Origin: Sipunculus nudus
Taxonomy: Eukaryota > Annelida > Sipuncula > Golfingiida > Sipunculidae
DNA: 64,000 nucleotides
Reading direction: 5' to 3'
NCBI GenBank assembly: GCA_026874595.1
Contig: CM049306.1
Coordinates: 41,602,019-41,666,018, forward strand
This document shows, piece after piece, positions 40,834-55,347 of the stretch. A program made the translations under genes and the position numbers. The number at the start of each line of letters is the position of its first letter. Positions within the stretch are counted from its first letter, which is position 1. The notes beneath the pieces were generated by a model that worked only from the letters and a program-made list of their open reading frames with translations, was not told where the DNA came from and searched no databases.

Positions 40834-43800
40834 GTATTTAATATGAAAGAAATATTTAATAATAAGATTGTAGAATATATTTTACAAGTGTATATTATAA
40901 CATATTTTTAAAAAAAATTTTTATTTGATATAATAAGTGTATACACTGTAACAATAAAATGAATTTATATTGACAAAAAAGCACATAAGCACATACATAC
41001 ATGTACAATTAACTATAATAAAATATTGAGATTGATATATTAATACTAGAAAAATTTGAAAAATATTTTAAAATATAATATATCAAATATATATTATTAA
41101 AAGGAAATTGAGGTTATGGTAAATATGCCAATCGAAATATACTATAATAATACATAAGATCATGTAAAATATTAAATAAGATATTAAACTGGAAAATACA
41201 GTACATTATAAATAAAATGAAACCTACGAATATATACATATATATGTGTGTGAAATACTAAATTTGTGCATTATATAATATGACTCTTTTTTATTTAATG
41301 AAACAGGTTGTACAGTGTTAAAATAATAATTTTTTTAAACTGAACAAGAAAAAAAAATAAGTACTTCTAAACATGAAGATATATAATGTAAAAAATGTTA
41401 TACTTAGATATATAAGATAAATTAGAAAATATATAACAGATACATTACATATACATATATATTTATATAAATGTAAATGAAATTGTGGAAGTTATAAATG
41501 TGCAGAATAATATAGGTAATACATAAAATATATAATAAAAATATAAAAATAAACAATGTACATTATAAAGACAAATGATGAAACCTATGAATAAAAAAAA
41601 ATATTTATTTATATATACATAAATATATAAATTTATTAAATATATATTGTGCAATTCTAAATTTACACACCATATAATAAAATGTACATTCAATAACAAA
41701 TCAGTTAAATATTTGTTATTTTAAGAAAATAGTTGTAAAGTGTTAAAATGATAATTTATATAAAAATAAATCACAATACACACTTCCAAACATGTACATA
41801 AACATTTAATGTAAAATTATATGCATTACTGACATATACAAGATACATGAAAAATATGACACATATATAACATTTAATGTATGAGATATATATATATATA
41901 TATGAAGAGTATCTTAATTATAAATATGCATTTTTTAAATATATAATATAAAAATAAAATATAAAAAGTAAATGTACATAATAAAAGACAAGTTAAACAT
42001 TTATATAGGTTTTTTATATAAAAATGTAATGAATTTTAACATCCATGATAGATATAAACTTATCTTTAAAGGACAGTGAAGAAGACGACAGTGCAATAAT
42101 ACAGTATGTACAGTCAAATGAAAAGAAAGGGAGGAACGCAAATGTTGTGACAACATATGAAGTGTTAAGGTAAGGTTTCATGCAAACATAAAATTATTTG
42201 TGTAAAAAATTATTACTTAAAATACAAGTTGTGCATGTTATTAATATACTATGATGTTTTTGTATATAGGTTACATGCTCTGTTTCTTTTTATAGGATAA
42301 TAATTATTAACATATACCAGTATAATGCATGATCTATTCTATCCAAAGCAAAAATTTTTTATTGAGACCTGTGTGATTAAAATGCAGTTTCAATTAAATA
42401 AATGTTAGAACAGTTAGGAAAACCAAGCATTTATCATTTTTCTTACTGCTGGAAATACATCCCATAAGTATGCTATTGTGCATTTTACAGCTGAGGTTTA
42501 TGTTAAATTTAAGCTATCATTAAAACATTTAATGAAATTTCAATAGGCATTTCCATGTTGAAAAATCTTAATTATACATAAATAACATATATGTGACCAT
42601 CACTAACCATCCTTATTAACTGTCTGTATTTATATTTAAGACTGCAAAGTCAAGATGAGTTCATGGCAGATGTACTGAAAAGAGAAGCTGCATCTGGAAA
42701 ATTCTGCTGCAGAGTAAATAAGAAAAACACAACTATGTTCTACTGTGAAAGGTAAGTAGCTGAACACTTTTTAACATGGAACCTCAATAAAAGTGTTTAT
42801 AATTTATATGTGAAACTTTTTATCAAACACATGTTGGGGATGCCATGCCCGCCCCCCCCCCCCCCACTTCCCCCCCCCCTCCCCCACCCACCCCTTTTTT
42901 TTCACACTTTAAAGGGTTTGGATGAAATGTTATGGCCTAGATCATCCTTTTTCTGGACCATGAGATTTTTTTAAGTTTTGTCATCAACCCTTTATTGAGT
43001 TGGACCCCCCTTTTGATAGATCAGGGATCTGCCCCTGTATAGGAACCCATCTCTTTTGTCCACCTTCTGATTTGGATGAGGATGCACATGAGAGTTTGTC
43101 CTGCAAATGAGAATCATTCCACTGTGTCAGGTTACATGAATAGGTAACTTTTGTTTGAAGTAATACTCATCTTTACAACTGTACAACTGTGTTTAAACCT
43201 TGATTACATTGTATACATAACTTCACAGATTTAACCTTGTGTGCAAAAATGAAAAATATAAAGTTAAAATTAAATAAGCATAAAAAATTAAAAATTATTT
43301 CACCATCCTTTTAACAGCTTAATTCATTGTACTCTTCCTGAGTAATAAGTATGTTAATATTAAGTAAAAAATTGGACATTTGCCGTTCATTTTAGTCTGT
43401 TCTTGTAATGAACAAATATTTTTCAGACATTCCAAATCCCGTAGAAAAGGTGATGCAGACCCCACAAAAACAAGAGCCAATGGGTGTGCAGCATATATAT
43501 CGTTCAGTTTCAAACACATTGAAACAAGGAATATATATGTTGCAATAATAAGAAAAATGGCTGTTCACAATGGACATGATCCTTGTAACCAGAGAGAAAA
43601 GCGAGTCAACAGAATTGATCAACATTTGGTCAATTATATCGAGTGCCTTACTGAACAGGTAACAAGAAAAACTGAGCTAACCAAAATGTGGAATATTGCT
43701 ACTAGTTAAGCATTATAAACATGCATTATAGATAACTATATTAAAAAACAAAGGAACCATGGGTCATGACTTCAGCTGACCAAGAAGGCATTCAAAAATG

Positions 43801-46800
43801 AATCTAATCATCTGAATATCAAATTTGGTAATAGCCATTTACAGTTCTTGTATTCTATGTAATTTAAAGGAAATTTTGGTAATTGTAAATATGCTAATTG
43901 AAATAAATAATAATACATAAAATTATATATAATAATAAATAAGATATTAAACTGGAAAAAATAGTAGTTTATAAGTAAAAATGAAACCATTATGTCCCCA
44001 GTATATAAAATTTGTATGCCTACAATGTTCCTACTGCTTTTGTACATACTGACAGATATGTACTTTTAGTAAACTAATCTTTGTTACATATGTTTATCTA
44101 CATTAAACGTAAGCTCTCATAAAGAATATATGAAATTTAAGATTTTGGTTTACAGTATACCCAAACCCATCACCTATCACTGGTAACAGCAGATATGCTA
44201 AGCACAGTGAATTATTTTTCAGGGAAAGAAGTGTATGGAAATCCTTGTGTTGTGCAGTGGGTGGGCTTTGGCCAGGAACTACAATGATGTCAATGACAGG
44301 CAATTCTACCCAACTCCTCAGGATGTAAAATATATAATGGAAACTGTCAAAGCTCGGAAGAGGTAAATAATTTTATAAACAAAATGATAAAGTTTTTGAG
44401 ATGATGAGAAATCTTTTTAAGATAGACAATATAAAATCAATCACAACCGAGGTATGCATTAGAGCAATAACTGACCTAAATTTGAATTAGATAAAATATA
44501 GGATATTTATTGCATTGAAACCAACCTGACGGAAAGACAGGAGGACAGACAGACAAGCCCAAATCAATATCCCCCGTTCAGAGGAAGTGGGGGACAATAT
44601 ATTTACTTATATAAAGTATGAATTATATTATTTTCCTCTGGTGTTACCCAAAAATTGAGTCTTAAATTACTGTATAGTGTTACTGCTTTGTGAAAAAAAG
44701 TGTACTTTATTAAGTATGAACCTACTTCAAAAACAAATTTATGTGTTACTGTACATATAAATGTTTACCATATTTTTGTTGAAAGAGTACACAGAGATGA
44801 TGCCATGGCCGTGGACTACCTTTGCACTGAAACTCTGAAAGACAGCATTGTACTTTACCAGCCAATGACAAAGTAAGTTTATCATTTTCATTTTACTTAC
44901 ACACTTCCTAACACACTTACCACAGGACTCTTCCATTATTTATAGTTTGTCAAATTTAGAGGTAACTTGTTTATAAATAGAATAACTTATAAACGTTATA
45001 AATGCAGATAAAGTGTAAGAGGAAGAGGTAATAAAGGCTATGGTTGGTTTATATGATTGGTTTGTATTGATGAGCAATATAATTTTGCAAATAATATTTT
45101 GTGACCTGACCATGTGTTTCCTAATGTGGAAACTGAAGCATGTGAGCAGTTTGTACACAAATGATATGTACTATTACCATGATCATTAGTTGGCTTTTTG
45201 ATTAACTGTTGACATTTCAGTAGTTTACACATTTGTTCAATTGAATATATTTTTTTGTATAATATATATTATAAAATATATATGTATTTTTTGGTGAAAT
45301 ATATACAGTTGAAATATAACTAATTCACAACATTAAACAGGGCAAACAAAGCCTGATCTCAAATTCTGCTGAGTCCGGAAAATAATGAACAAATGTTTGT
45401 ATTAAATCCTCATTTTTTTAATCACATCAATTTTTTTTAAATTTAAGTTTATATTTCCATACATTTCCAATATAACATATATATCTGAATATAAAAATTG
45501 ATTCTGATTCTCAATTGCATCATCATAAATCACAATCTGGTCAGATAACACCACATCATGCATACAAATGTTTTTATTTTTTACCACAAACATATATCTT
45601 TAAAATCTGCAAAACAATAAATATAAAAAAATAATACTTGATTTAGATTTCACAATTTTTAATTGTGTCTTTATTTATCCATAATGTGCTTCATATTTTA
45701 TAAATTAAAGCATACTGAAGGGTTCAATTATATTTTTTAAAATCACTTAAAAGAAAATTAATTTCTTTAAAAATGCTACATTACACAACATTGCCTCTTC
45801 TGCATTACACCTTGAATTACTTGAATTACAAGGAAAGTTTTATATCAGAGTGGAAACAGCATTACAATTAAGGAGATACAGTGAAAGTAATAACACTTAA
45901 CTGAATTTTTGGCATGTATATAGGAAATATATAAGAGAATATTTAGGGTGAATATTAAGAAAACAAGATAACTGTTTTTTATATTAGGCAGTCCTGAAGT
46001 GTAATAATAGGTTTTTAATGGAATTTTGAGGTTATTCCTAAATATCTTGTAGGAAACGAAGTTATATTGAACAAGTATTCTGTATGGTAGGATAATTTTA
46101 TGTCATAATAAGAATGTGGCATGATAATGAAAGGTGCAATATAAGAGTTTTAAAATAATATAATCGACACCTGCTTACAACCAAGTTGTTTTATTTTAGT
46201 GAACAGCCTCTGGTAATTGTTTACCAAAATAGAAAACAAATGGACCGCATGGGCAAATATGGCAAAAACATGGTATTCTTGGATGCCAGCTATAAAGGTG
46301 TAGTATTAAACAATTTATTCTTAGCATATCTGATGTTAATCTTTGACTGAATTTAATACATTTATATAAATACCATTAAACAAAAAACGATTTAAAAATT
46401 ATATTTTCCCTGGTAAAAATTTTTGTTATAAAGTAGAAGTGTTATATTAAATTTGAAATATTACAGAAAATAAAACGCATATTTTTGATAGCTATGGAAA
46501 GTGAAGTTTTCCCCTTTTTATGACTGCAAGTGCAAAGAAAATTATGATCCAATCGGACCCAAATATATTAATATTATTTTAAATAAACATTTGTTTCATA
46601 TATGACTAAATTGTTAAAAAATCTACTTAAATAAGTATTTATATTTATATATTTTAAATTATTATTACTGACAGGTTTAACTGCTTACGGATATGCAGTA
46701 TACTGCTTACAAGCAAGGGATTCTCGTGGCCATGGAACACCACTAGCCTTTTTTGTAATATCAAGTGACACCACTGAGATCATCACTTTGTGCCTTAGAT

Positions 46801-49800
46801 CATTGCGGGACAATGCTGTCAAGAGAAGTGTGGTTTTTGAACCAAGGTTAGTCAAACAATGTTTTCTTTAATTATATGCTGGCCTCTATTTGTGTGTTTA
46901 TAAGAAAAATAAAGTAATCTGTGCTAGCGATTAAGCTTTGTCCATCCATTAATATGACAAAATTTAAATGCAAATGATTTAATTAAGGAGACTTTTCAAG
47001 TACCTACCTGGATTTAAAGTAAGAAGATTCCAGGCAATATATATGATAAATTAATTCATTTTGACAATCTGGTGTTTTCATGCAGGGCTGTCATGGTGGA
47101 CAAGGACGCTAAAGAGATAGCAGCAATAAAGAATGTGTTTCCACACACAGTTATTCTCTTGTGTTGGTTCCATGTCCTGCAGGTGAATATTTATATGTAT
47201 ATATAGCACACAAAAAATTGTTTTGCGAAAAAATGCTATTTTTATTGTACTTGTATGTTTTTATATTATTTATTATGTAATTACATGCAGGGCTTTCAAG
47301 AATGCAGAATCTTCAAATTTTCTTTTTAATGAAATCCATGAACATGTGTATGTGGGTGGCATAAGTTAATTCTATTCATTTATTTTCAGACAACCAGTAC
47401 AATCAAATGCCTTTTATGTAGATTGTTTGGACAGAGACATTTTTTTATTATAATTTTTTATGTTATGTTTTTTATTCATTGGGTATATTAACTTAATAAT
47501 ATGCAATGTTACACACCTTTCATGTAATGTAAATTATTGTTAAAATTTTTATATAATTTTATATAATGATAACTCCTGCACAGCTCCATTGAAAGGTTAC
47601 AAATTTACAGATAAATTAAGATTTTTGTATAATTCAGGCTATATATAGATGGTTGAACCAGAGGGATTCTGGAGTTTCTGGGGCCACAAATGCACCAATT
47701 CGGAAGTCCATCATACAAACACTGAGAAACATGAAGTATTCCACCACAGTAAGAACACAAAATTGATTATGTAATAAACATAAAAGGTATGGTCGGCTTT
47801 GTCAACTTTCAGTAAACAACAGTTTTGTGGCCTAATTATGCAGCCTTCTACATTTGTTCTGTTAACAATAATTATACAACCACACAAAGTGGCCTCATTT
47901 ACAACCATACTGTGTAAATAAAAGCTAATCAAGAACTGGTATGTCCAGGGTCAACTATTAACTGTGAGTGTGATAAAAGGTGGACACTTAACTGGCACAT
48001 AAACAGTATGTGAAGCAGATTTTATGTATAGTAAAATATCATTAAATTTGTTCTGTGTAATGTAATATCTGGATGTGGACCAAGTACGAGCTACTTGCAC
48101 CTGCAAAACCGCATCACAAGAAGGTAAAATAATAATTATAAAAAACTAGATATTTCTTGGCACCGCAGGTGCCAGAGTATCCCCAGACATAATACGACCC
48201 CCTCTTTAAGAATAGGCCCCCATTTTTAGCTCAGCTGACTGTAAGTCATCTGAGCTATAGCAATCACTCTTTGTCCGTCGTCCGTCCGTCCGGCCATCAG
48301 TTAACAAGGATGTAGTTATCTGTCAACAGGGTTCAAAATGTAACCTAGAATCTTCCTTCTTGACACAAAGGGTGACCCATGAAAAGTCTCCAGGGAAACC
48401 TGAAATTAGGTCTCTGTTACCTGACTTATAAATGTTAACTAGAAATGATGAACGAGAACAAAAATTGCTGGATTAAGGGAATAAAAATTGTGTTAGATAA
48501 ATATAATATGATTAATTTTTTCAGACATCCAGAATATTTTAATGCAAATCTGCTGAGAGAAAAATTACAAGCCGAATACATTACAGGGTGGAAAAATAAT
48601 ATGTGGCAGGATAATGGAAATGGAGGAGGAAATAAACTGAGAACTTACAGGGAATTCAAAACAGAATTTAAATTTGAGAGATATTTAGAAATATTCAATA
48701 ATAGAGAACAGAGAAGTAAATTTACACAATTAAGAATTAGTGCACATGAACTTAATATTGAAAAGGGTAGATATATCAGACCAAAAATTCCATCAGAACA
48801 AAGAATTTGTACAAAATGTAATGAAGACATAAGGGAAAGATTTGAAATTAGTATATGTAACAGAAATGAGTTTATAGATAAAATGATAGCCAATATTGAT
48901 GAAAGTAATACTGGTATTACAAAATTTGTATACTAAGAGAAAACATGGGAATAACTCATATAATACACAAAACTAAAATTATTAGTAAATAGAACCAAAA
49001 TGAAATTTAGCCAATACAGAATTACTGTCACAAAATCTAAAATGTCAATATGTTATATTCTAAACAAAGAGTTGAAAGATAGAGGTCAGTTCTTTACTTT
49101 TAAATTCCGTCCACATATATACAGATATCTGTATGTATAAGCATAAAGATATGGGTTAATGTCGATTTGTATATATTTATATACGTGTATATATATATAT
49201 ATATGTGTACTGTAGTATGTGCATGAGTATATATATATACGTGTATATATGTGTGTATGCACATGCATGTGTGTGCATATATATGTATATATATATTTAT
49301 ATATATATATATATATATTTATTCACTAAGGATTAGTGATACATGTTTAATAGATCTTTTATATGGTTTAATTATAGCACAATTAGTTTGCACCCATATC
49401 CTTTGAGCTGTGGCACTCCAAAGTACAGCTCAGAATAATGGAAAATTTGATGCAAAAGCTGAAGTATCTGAACAACTTATGCGGAGATCACCATAATTGT
49501 TTGTATGGATATTGACCATGAGATGTTTCATCAGTTTCTGCAGACTGGTGGCACCACATGTATTTGTTCGGGCTTTTTATCGAATTTTTTTCTCTATTTT
49601 TGAGACCTAAAGATAGGAACATCTGTTAACATGGCACAAATCATAACAACTGGACCTAGAATCTTCATTCTTTACACACAGGGAGACCCATAAAATCCAT
49701 GGAAACCTGAAATTAGGTCTCTGTTACCCATATCCATTAAGCTGTATGGCTCCAAAATCCCCCCCCCCCCCCAAATAATGAAAATTTGATACAAAAACTC

Positions 49801-52780
49801 CAGTATCTGAGTAACTACAACACTGATGCTCATGAATTTTGGCATACATATTGATCATGACATGTTCCATCAGTTTCAGCAGAACAGGTTATCCAGAGAC
49901 CACCATGCTTCTTTATTATATGGATATTGACCATTAAGTGTTTTTATTAGTTTCTGCAGACTGGTGGAGCCACCTGTATTTTTTTTAAAGTTTACACACT
50001 TTTTCTCTATTTTTGAGATATATTAATACATACACAATCTCAGTTTGTTGGTTAATCTGTTTGATGCTTCAGTTGAAAGGTTATATACTACCATTCAGAT
50101 GATAAAATTTCCATTTGCAAATCTCTTCCCAGTCAGCTTAGCGTCATGACCCTTGTTAGCAGCATATACTGACACTTGGCAAGCAATTATTGTTTCTTCC
50201 ATCTATCAATCCACAATCTTTTTGAAGATGTTGGTCCTATGACCTTGACCTTTGACCTCATGACCCCAAAATCAATTGGGGTGGTGCTTTTTCAATGGGA
50301 CATATATAAGTCAAGTTTGAAATCTATACATCAATAAAAGCAGGAATTATCATCCAGAAACTAATTTTTTGACAGATGGCTCCTGTGGCCTTGACCTTTG
50401 ACCCCAAAATTGATATTGATTATCCACTTTTATATATATATCAATAGAGGTCTAGATTTATTGATGGGTCATATATAAGTCAGGTTTGAAATCCATATCT
50501 TAATCCAAGCTTGAATTATTATATCAGGAACTAATTTTTGGACAGATGGCTCCTGTGACCTTCACCTTTGACCTTGTGACATCAAAATTGATAGGGGTCT
50601 TCCTCTATTGGCAGATGAAATATATGTGCAAGATGAAAGGTCTGAGATGAAATGTTTGGCTGAAAATGCATCCACAATCTTTTTAAAGATGTGTCTTGTG
50701 ACCTTGACCTTTGACCTCATGATCCCAAAATCAATTGGAGTATTGCTTATTCAATGGGTCATATATAAGTCAAGTTTGAAATCTATACATTAATAAAAGC
50801 AGGAATTATCATCCAGAAACTAATTTTTTGACAGATGGCTCATGTGGCCTTGACCTTTGACCTTGTGACCCCAAAATTGATATGGATCATCCACTATTGG
50901 CAAGTGAGCTATATATTCAAGATGGAAGACCTGGGATGAAAGTTTGGCTTAAAATGCACCCACAGTGTCTTTTAAGATGCAAGTCCAGTAACCTTGACCT
51001 TTGACCTCATGACCCTAGAACCTATAGGGTTCTTACTTTAGTGGTTGGCCATACATAAGTCACGTTTGAAATCCATATGGCTATCAACACTGGAGATTTC
51101 ATAAGAGATGTGTGATTTTCACCAAATATGGACACATTAAAGGTCAAGGCCACTCTCATGGTAAAGGTCATGACCCAAATGTAAATAGACCATCTCTCTA
51201 CATGTGCGTAATATGAAAGAAATCTGTCCATTAGTTTTGAACATGAGAGATTAAGCGCCCATCCTGATCACATACCCCTCCCTGATCACATACTCACATT
51301 TTATGAGTGGACATTCTAGCTATAAATATTGACAAATGTGATCACTACACAAGTTTTATTATATATGTATATAAATAATACCATTACATGTTTTTATATC
51401 TCTGCAGGAATGTGCAAGCACGTTCATGTAGCTCTTAACGTGGCCAGTATGAGGAATATCAATGTTGAATCGGCAAGAGCTGCAGCTGCTCAGAAGCTTG
51501 TTTAGGGAATAATTTTCAAATTGATGGAAAAGATGTAATGGTATTTGATAACAACAATATTTCCACTGTTATAAAAGGTGAAGTATGCACATGTGTGGCA
51601 GCTTCACATGGATTACAATGTGTATGTAAACAAGTCTGTGACATGGTTAAGGCATATGAAATGTCAGTTTTACCTGAGCCAGGCTTATCTGGTGATGACA
51701 GTGAGGATGTGGACATTTCACATGAAGTGACACCTATCTCAAAAGTCCAAATCGCCAAGCAACAGGTTAATGAGATTTTAACATTTCTTGAAAGTGAAAA
51801 TTTTGTTCCAGAAGACAATCTTGATACAATGCAAAATATCCAAAAGTTGCACAGTGAAATATTCAAGAAGAAATTCAAAAGAATCAGTATGAAAAGAAAG
51901 ATTGGTGTTAATTCTAAAACCAGACAGGCAATAGAAAATGCCAAAAGAAAGAGAAAACCCCTTGATCATTGTTACATCCCCAATTCATATTGCAAAAAGC
52001 ATTCTCAAAAAAATTTGGATGGAAGTCTTAAGAAGTATTCCCGTAGCAAGGGGAGCCAGAGAAGTACTTTCTTGTAACTGAAATTGTGTATTTCAAGTTT
52101 ATTCATGGTAACTAGCAGCCAAAATTACAAGTTCCTAAGCAATTTCTGTAAAGATTTCAAGAAAGGTTGCTATTTAGTATTAAGGTATGGAATATACTCC
52201 TGTCATGCAGAGATAATCATAAATGTTTGCATACACTACTCTTGCTGACAACGAAGGTTTAGGATGACTAATCTTACATACTTCATGTCTTAGCATACCC
52301 AGATAAGCTATAACGATTAAACACGTGTGTTATTCCGAGGGTTAAATTTGATCTTTAACCCTCAACTGCCTTAGCATTGATCTCACATACTCGGCCATAT
52401 TGGCCCGAAATTTACCAACTTGAAAACATGAAATAAGCTTTGACAACTTTTTTACAAGATGAAGTTTATACATTTATCTTTACAAGAACTATAAATGACA
52501 ATATAATGCTAGCTAATTTCAAATCTTGCAACATATTTTGTATATATGGTAATTGTCATGAATAACACAACAACCATACCTGTTTTATTTCATATTTATT
52601 CAAACAAATCAACATCCATCATCTAAGTTAGTTTAAATACTATTATGGATCACAGTTTTAATGATTTCTTTCACAGATTTTATAATTTCGACCCCCCCAT
52701 GAGTGATTTGGTCCATTGGCGAATGCTTCTCTATAGCTTCAACTGCACTGTCGATCAGTTTGCTGTAATAAATAGAATAA

Positions 52781-52833
<53 letters not shown>

Positions 52834-55309
52834 TATATATATAATGGCAGTAAATTATCCCACCAGTGCCAGATTAATGCAACTGGAGGCATGTGCTGGG
52901 CAAGCTAGTCTTCATTTAATAACTTTTATTTACAAATATCTGTATGATAAATATTGCTAAATTTAAGCATACGTGAAGCATGATCATTGGATATTATTCT
53001 TCATGTATTAACTTTTTTTAGAGCTATTTTGATAAAAACAATTAGCGGCATATTTTCAGTACTGTTGGCTTTCCAATGTACATCAAACTCATATCTATTA
53101 TCAGTATGTGTTGTTGTCCATTATGACAGTTGTCAATAGATAATGAATGGTAAGCTATGTATATATTATAGATGTCATAATAGTTAATCTGATGTATTAC
53201 ATGTTTTTTGATAACATTTTCATGATATGCAATACAGCATGTGATGGAAAATACAACTTTCAGAATTTGATATGCAGTGGAGTTCTAGGTCCTGAAAGGT
53301 TCATTCTTATGACTATCAGTAGTGTTTATTAAAAAATTTGTCTACAACATGTCTACCAAAACAGATGGTAGTAATTGCAGCTAAAATTTAGTTTTTGTAT
53401 GTTTAGCATCTGATATTACAATTTCTCAACTACACTTGAATATAATTTTAGATGCACCTGAAATGCAATTTTGATTTCTTCAAGTTAACTTTTCATCTGT
53501 TGTTGTTACAATACAAGATGTATAAAGTATATTATTCTTAAATTTAAAGGTGATTTATTATGCATGTTTAGATGCACTGGTTTTGACTTATGCCTTCTGT
53601 ATTATGTTCATAACATTATGAATTGTAAGTAATAAAATTAATATCATATGCTTACACTGTCTTCTCAATGTTCAGTTTTTTCTCAACTTGACTTTCCCCA
53701 GGCACATCAAGAGGCACCTTGGGCACAACCTTGGTGCATGTATGGGTCAGAGACTGTGCTAGTCCCTTTACATCGGCTGAAATATTTTAAGTTACATATA
53801 CTGTAAGTTTTTTAATTTTTATTTGTTTTAAAGTATTTGTTAATCAAGTTACCTGGTCACATTCATGACTTTACCAGCAAATGTTGTGTTCTATATGTGC
53901 ACTATTTAGAGAAGTATTTATTTATTTATACAAACAAATAAGTGCCACATATTAATCATAAATGACACTTGTGACATAAATGACATGAAACTTGCATTTT
54001 ATTTTTAAATTCTATATTTATCCAAATCATTATATATTCATAAACAACCATTTATTAAACCTGCACACCTGGATGAAGCTTTGAGAAGAAGGTAAGGCCA
54101 TCATTAGACACATCTCCTGTCTGCCCCTCCACAGCCAGCTGGTACAGCTTCTGTAGGTCCTTCATGTGTGGACTGCTATGTCCTATTCTGAGGGCCTCTG
54201 ACAGTGCCAGAAATGACATATGCTCAGGAGGCCCTACCCACTGGCATATCATTTCCCCAGACACTGCCAGCTGAGACACTGGGGTCCTCCTACTTCTGCG
54301 AGGAGCAAGTCTAGACTCCACATGAGTCACACCTAGATGTTGAATAATTTTATATTTAATATCCATGGTAAAAGTGTATCAGCAAGGTGAAGTTTGAAAT
54401 TCTGCAAAATATGCTAAAAAAGTGAAGACATCAGGGAAAATGATACAATTGTAATGGGAATCAGGGGGTATATAAATTTTTATCAACAGAGACAATTTAA
54501 TTTTCAAAAAACCATTCAGAAAATATTATTTATACATCAGAAAAACAATATATTATAAATATGAATGATATATAGACTTTGGTTCAATTTCTGCCATATG
54601 GACAAGAATTAACAGATGGGATATGAATAATTATAAATAACTTCAGCCTTGCTTCTATTTTATACATACCATTTTTAAAGGGGCTGGTAATATCAAACCA
54701 TGCAGTCCATATAGTTTCCTCTAGGAACGCCTGTTTTCACTTATTTTACCAGGAAAGTGGTCAGATATATTACTATACTGATATGAAAATGATGCCTTAC
54801 ATATGTCTTTTCTGACCAGTTTATTAAAAAGTTCAAGGGTTAATGTTTATTTCATAAAAATTATGTACAATATAAAAATAGGTTCCTTCGAGTAAAATGA
54901 AATTATATTGATTTGCATACATCAATATAGGATATATCATAACATATAACATAACATATGAACTAGGATGTACAAACGATATAATCATAATATATTTCAT
55001 GGTGCTTACTTTGTATATATAACTTTTATGTTGGTAATGATCAAGACAACTGTATACCTAACTTGCATGCTGGGATGAAACTTGTAAAAAGAGCTAATAT
55101 TTTACCATTATATGTATTTTATCATTATATATATCATTATATTCACACACACCATTAAACACCACCCTTGAAGATAAACTGATGCAATATACCTACATTC
55201 TACTTTTTTCAGCTGCTCCACTGTCTCAGTTTTAACAGCATTTGGGGCAATTTCTGTAAATTTACAAACAATGATTACATAATTGGAAATAATATAATTT
55301 AAATTACTA

Positions 55310-55347
<38 letters not shown>

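Larger units (their letters stand above)
42045..52077 (+). pseudogene. MULE transposase gene, multi-exon, probably disabled
   Basis: Nine exons join in phase to 391 open codons: 42045-42169, 42641-42751, 43427-43658, 44223-44362, 44786-44872, 46200-46297, 46675-46846, 47086-47182 and 47638-47748. Domains: an N-terminal WRKY/FLYWCH-like zinc finger (FYCER, then NGCAAYI, VAIIRKM, HNGHDP); a MULE core with Asp260 in FLDASYK, Asp327 in MVDKDAKE and the CWFHV motif. The DD spacing of 66 fits the family. The third acidic residue should follow exon 9, but no exon for it was found. SWIM fingers follow: CTCKTASQEG (exon ending 48123) spliced to MCKHVHVAL (from 51408), then a second CTC...CVC motif in an open frame to 52077. 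Between these, a TAG at 51503-51505 and a one-base frame change break the reading. The enzyme would cut and join transposon ends in the nucleus; this copy looks inactive unless other exons were missed. Confidence 0.75.

Noticed and set aside
54055-54366. Stand-alone 103-codon minus-strand open frame
   Set aside because: Its first residues and last three lie in intron sequence; the exon at 54332-54069 inside it is instead part of the five-exon accessory gene.
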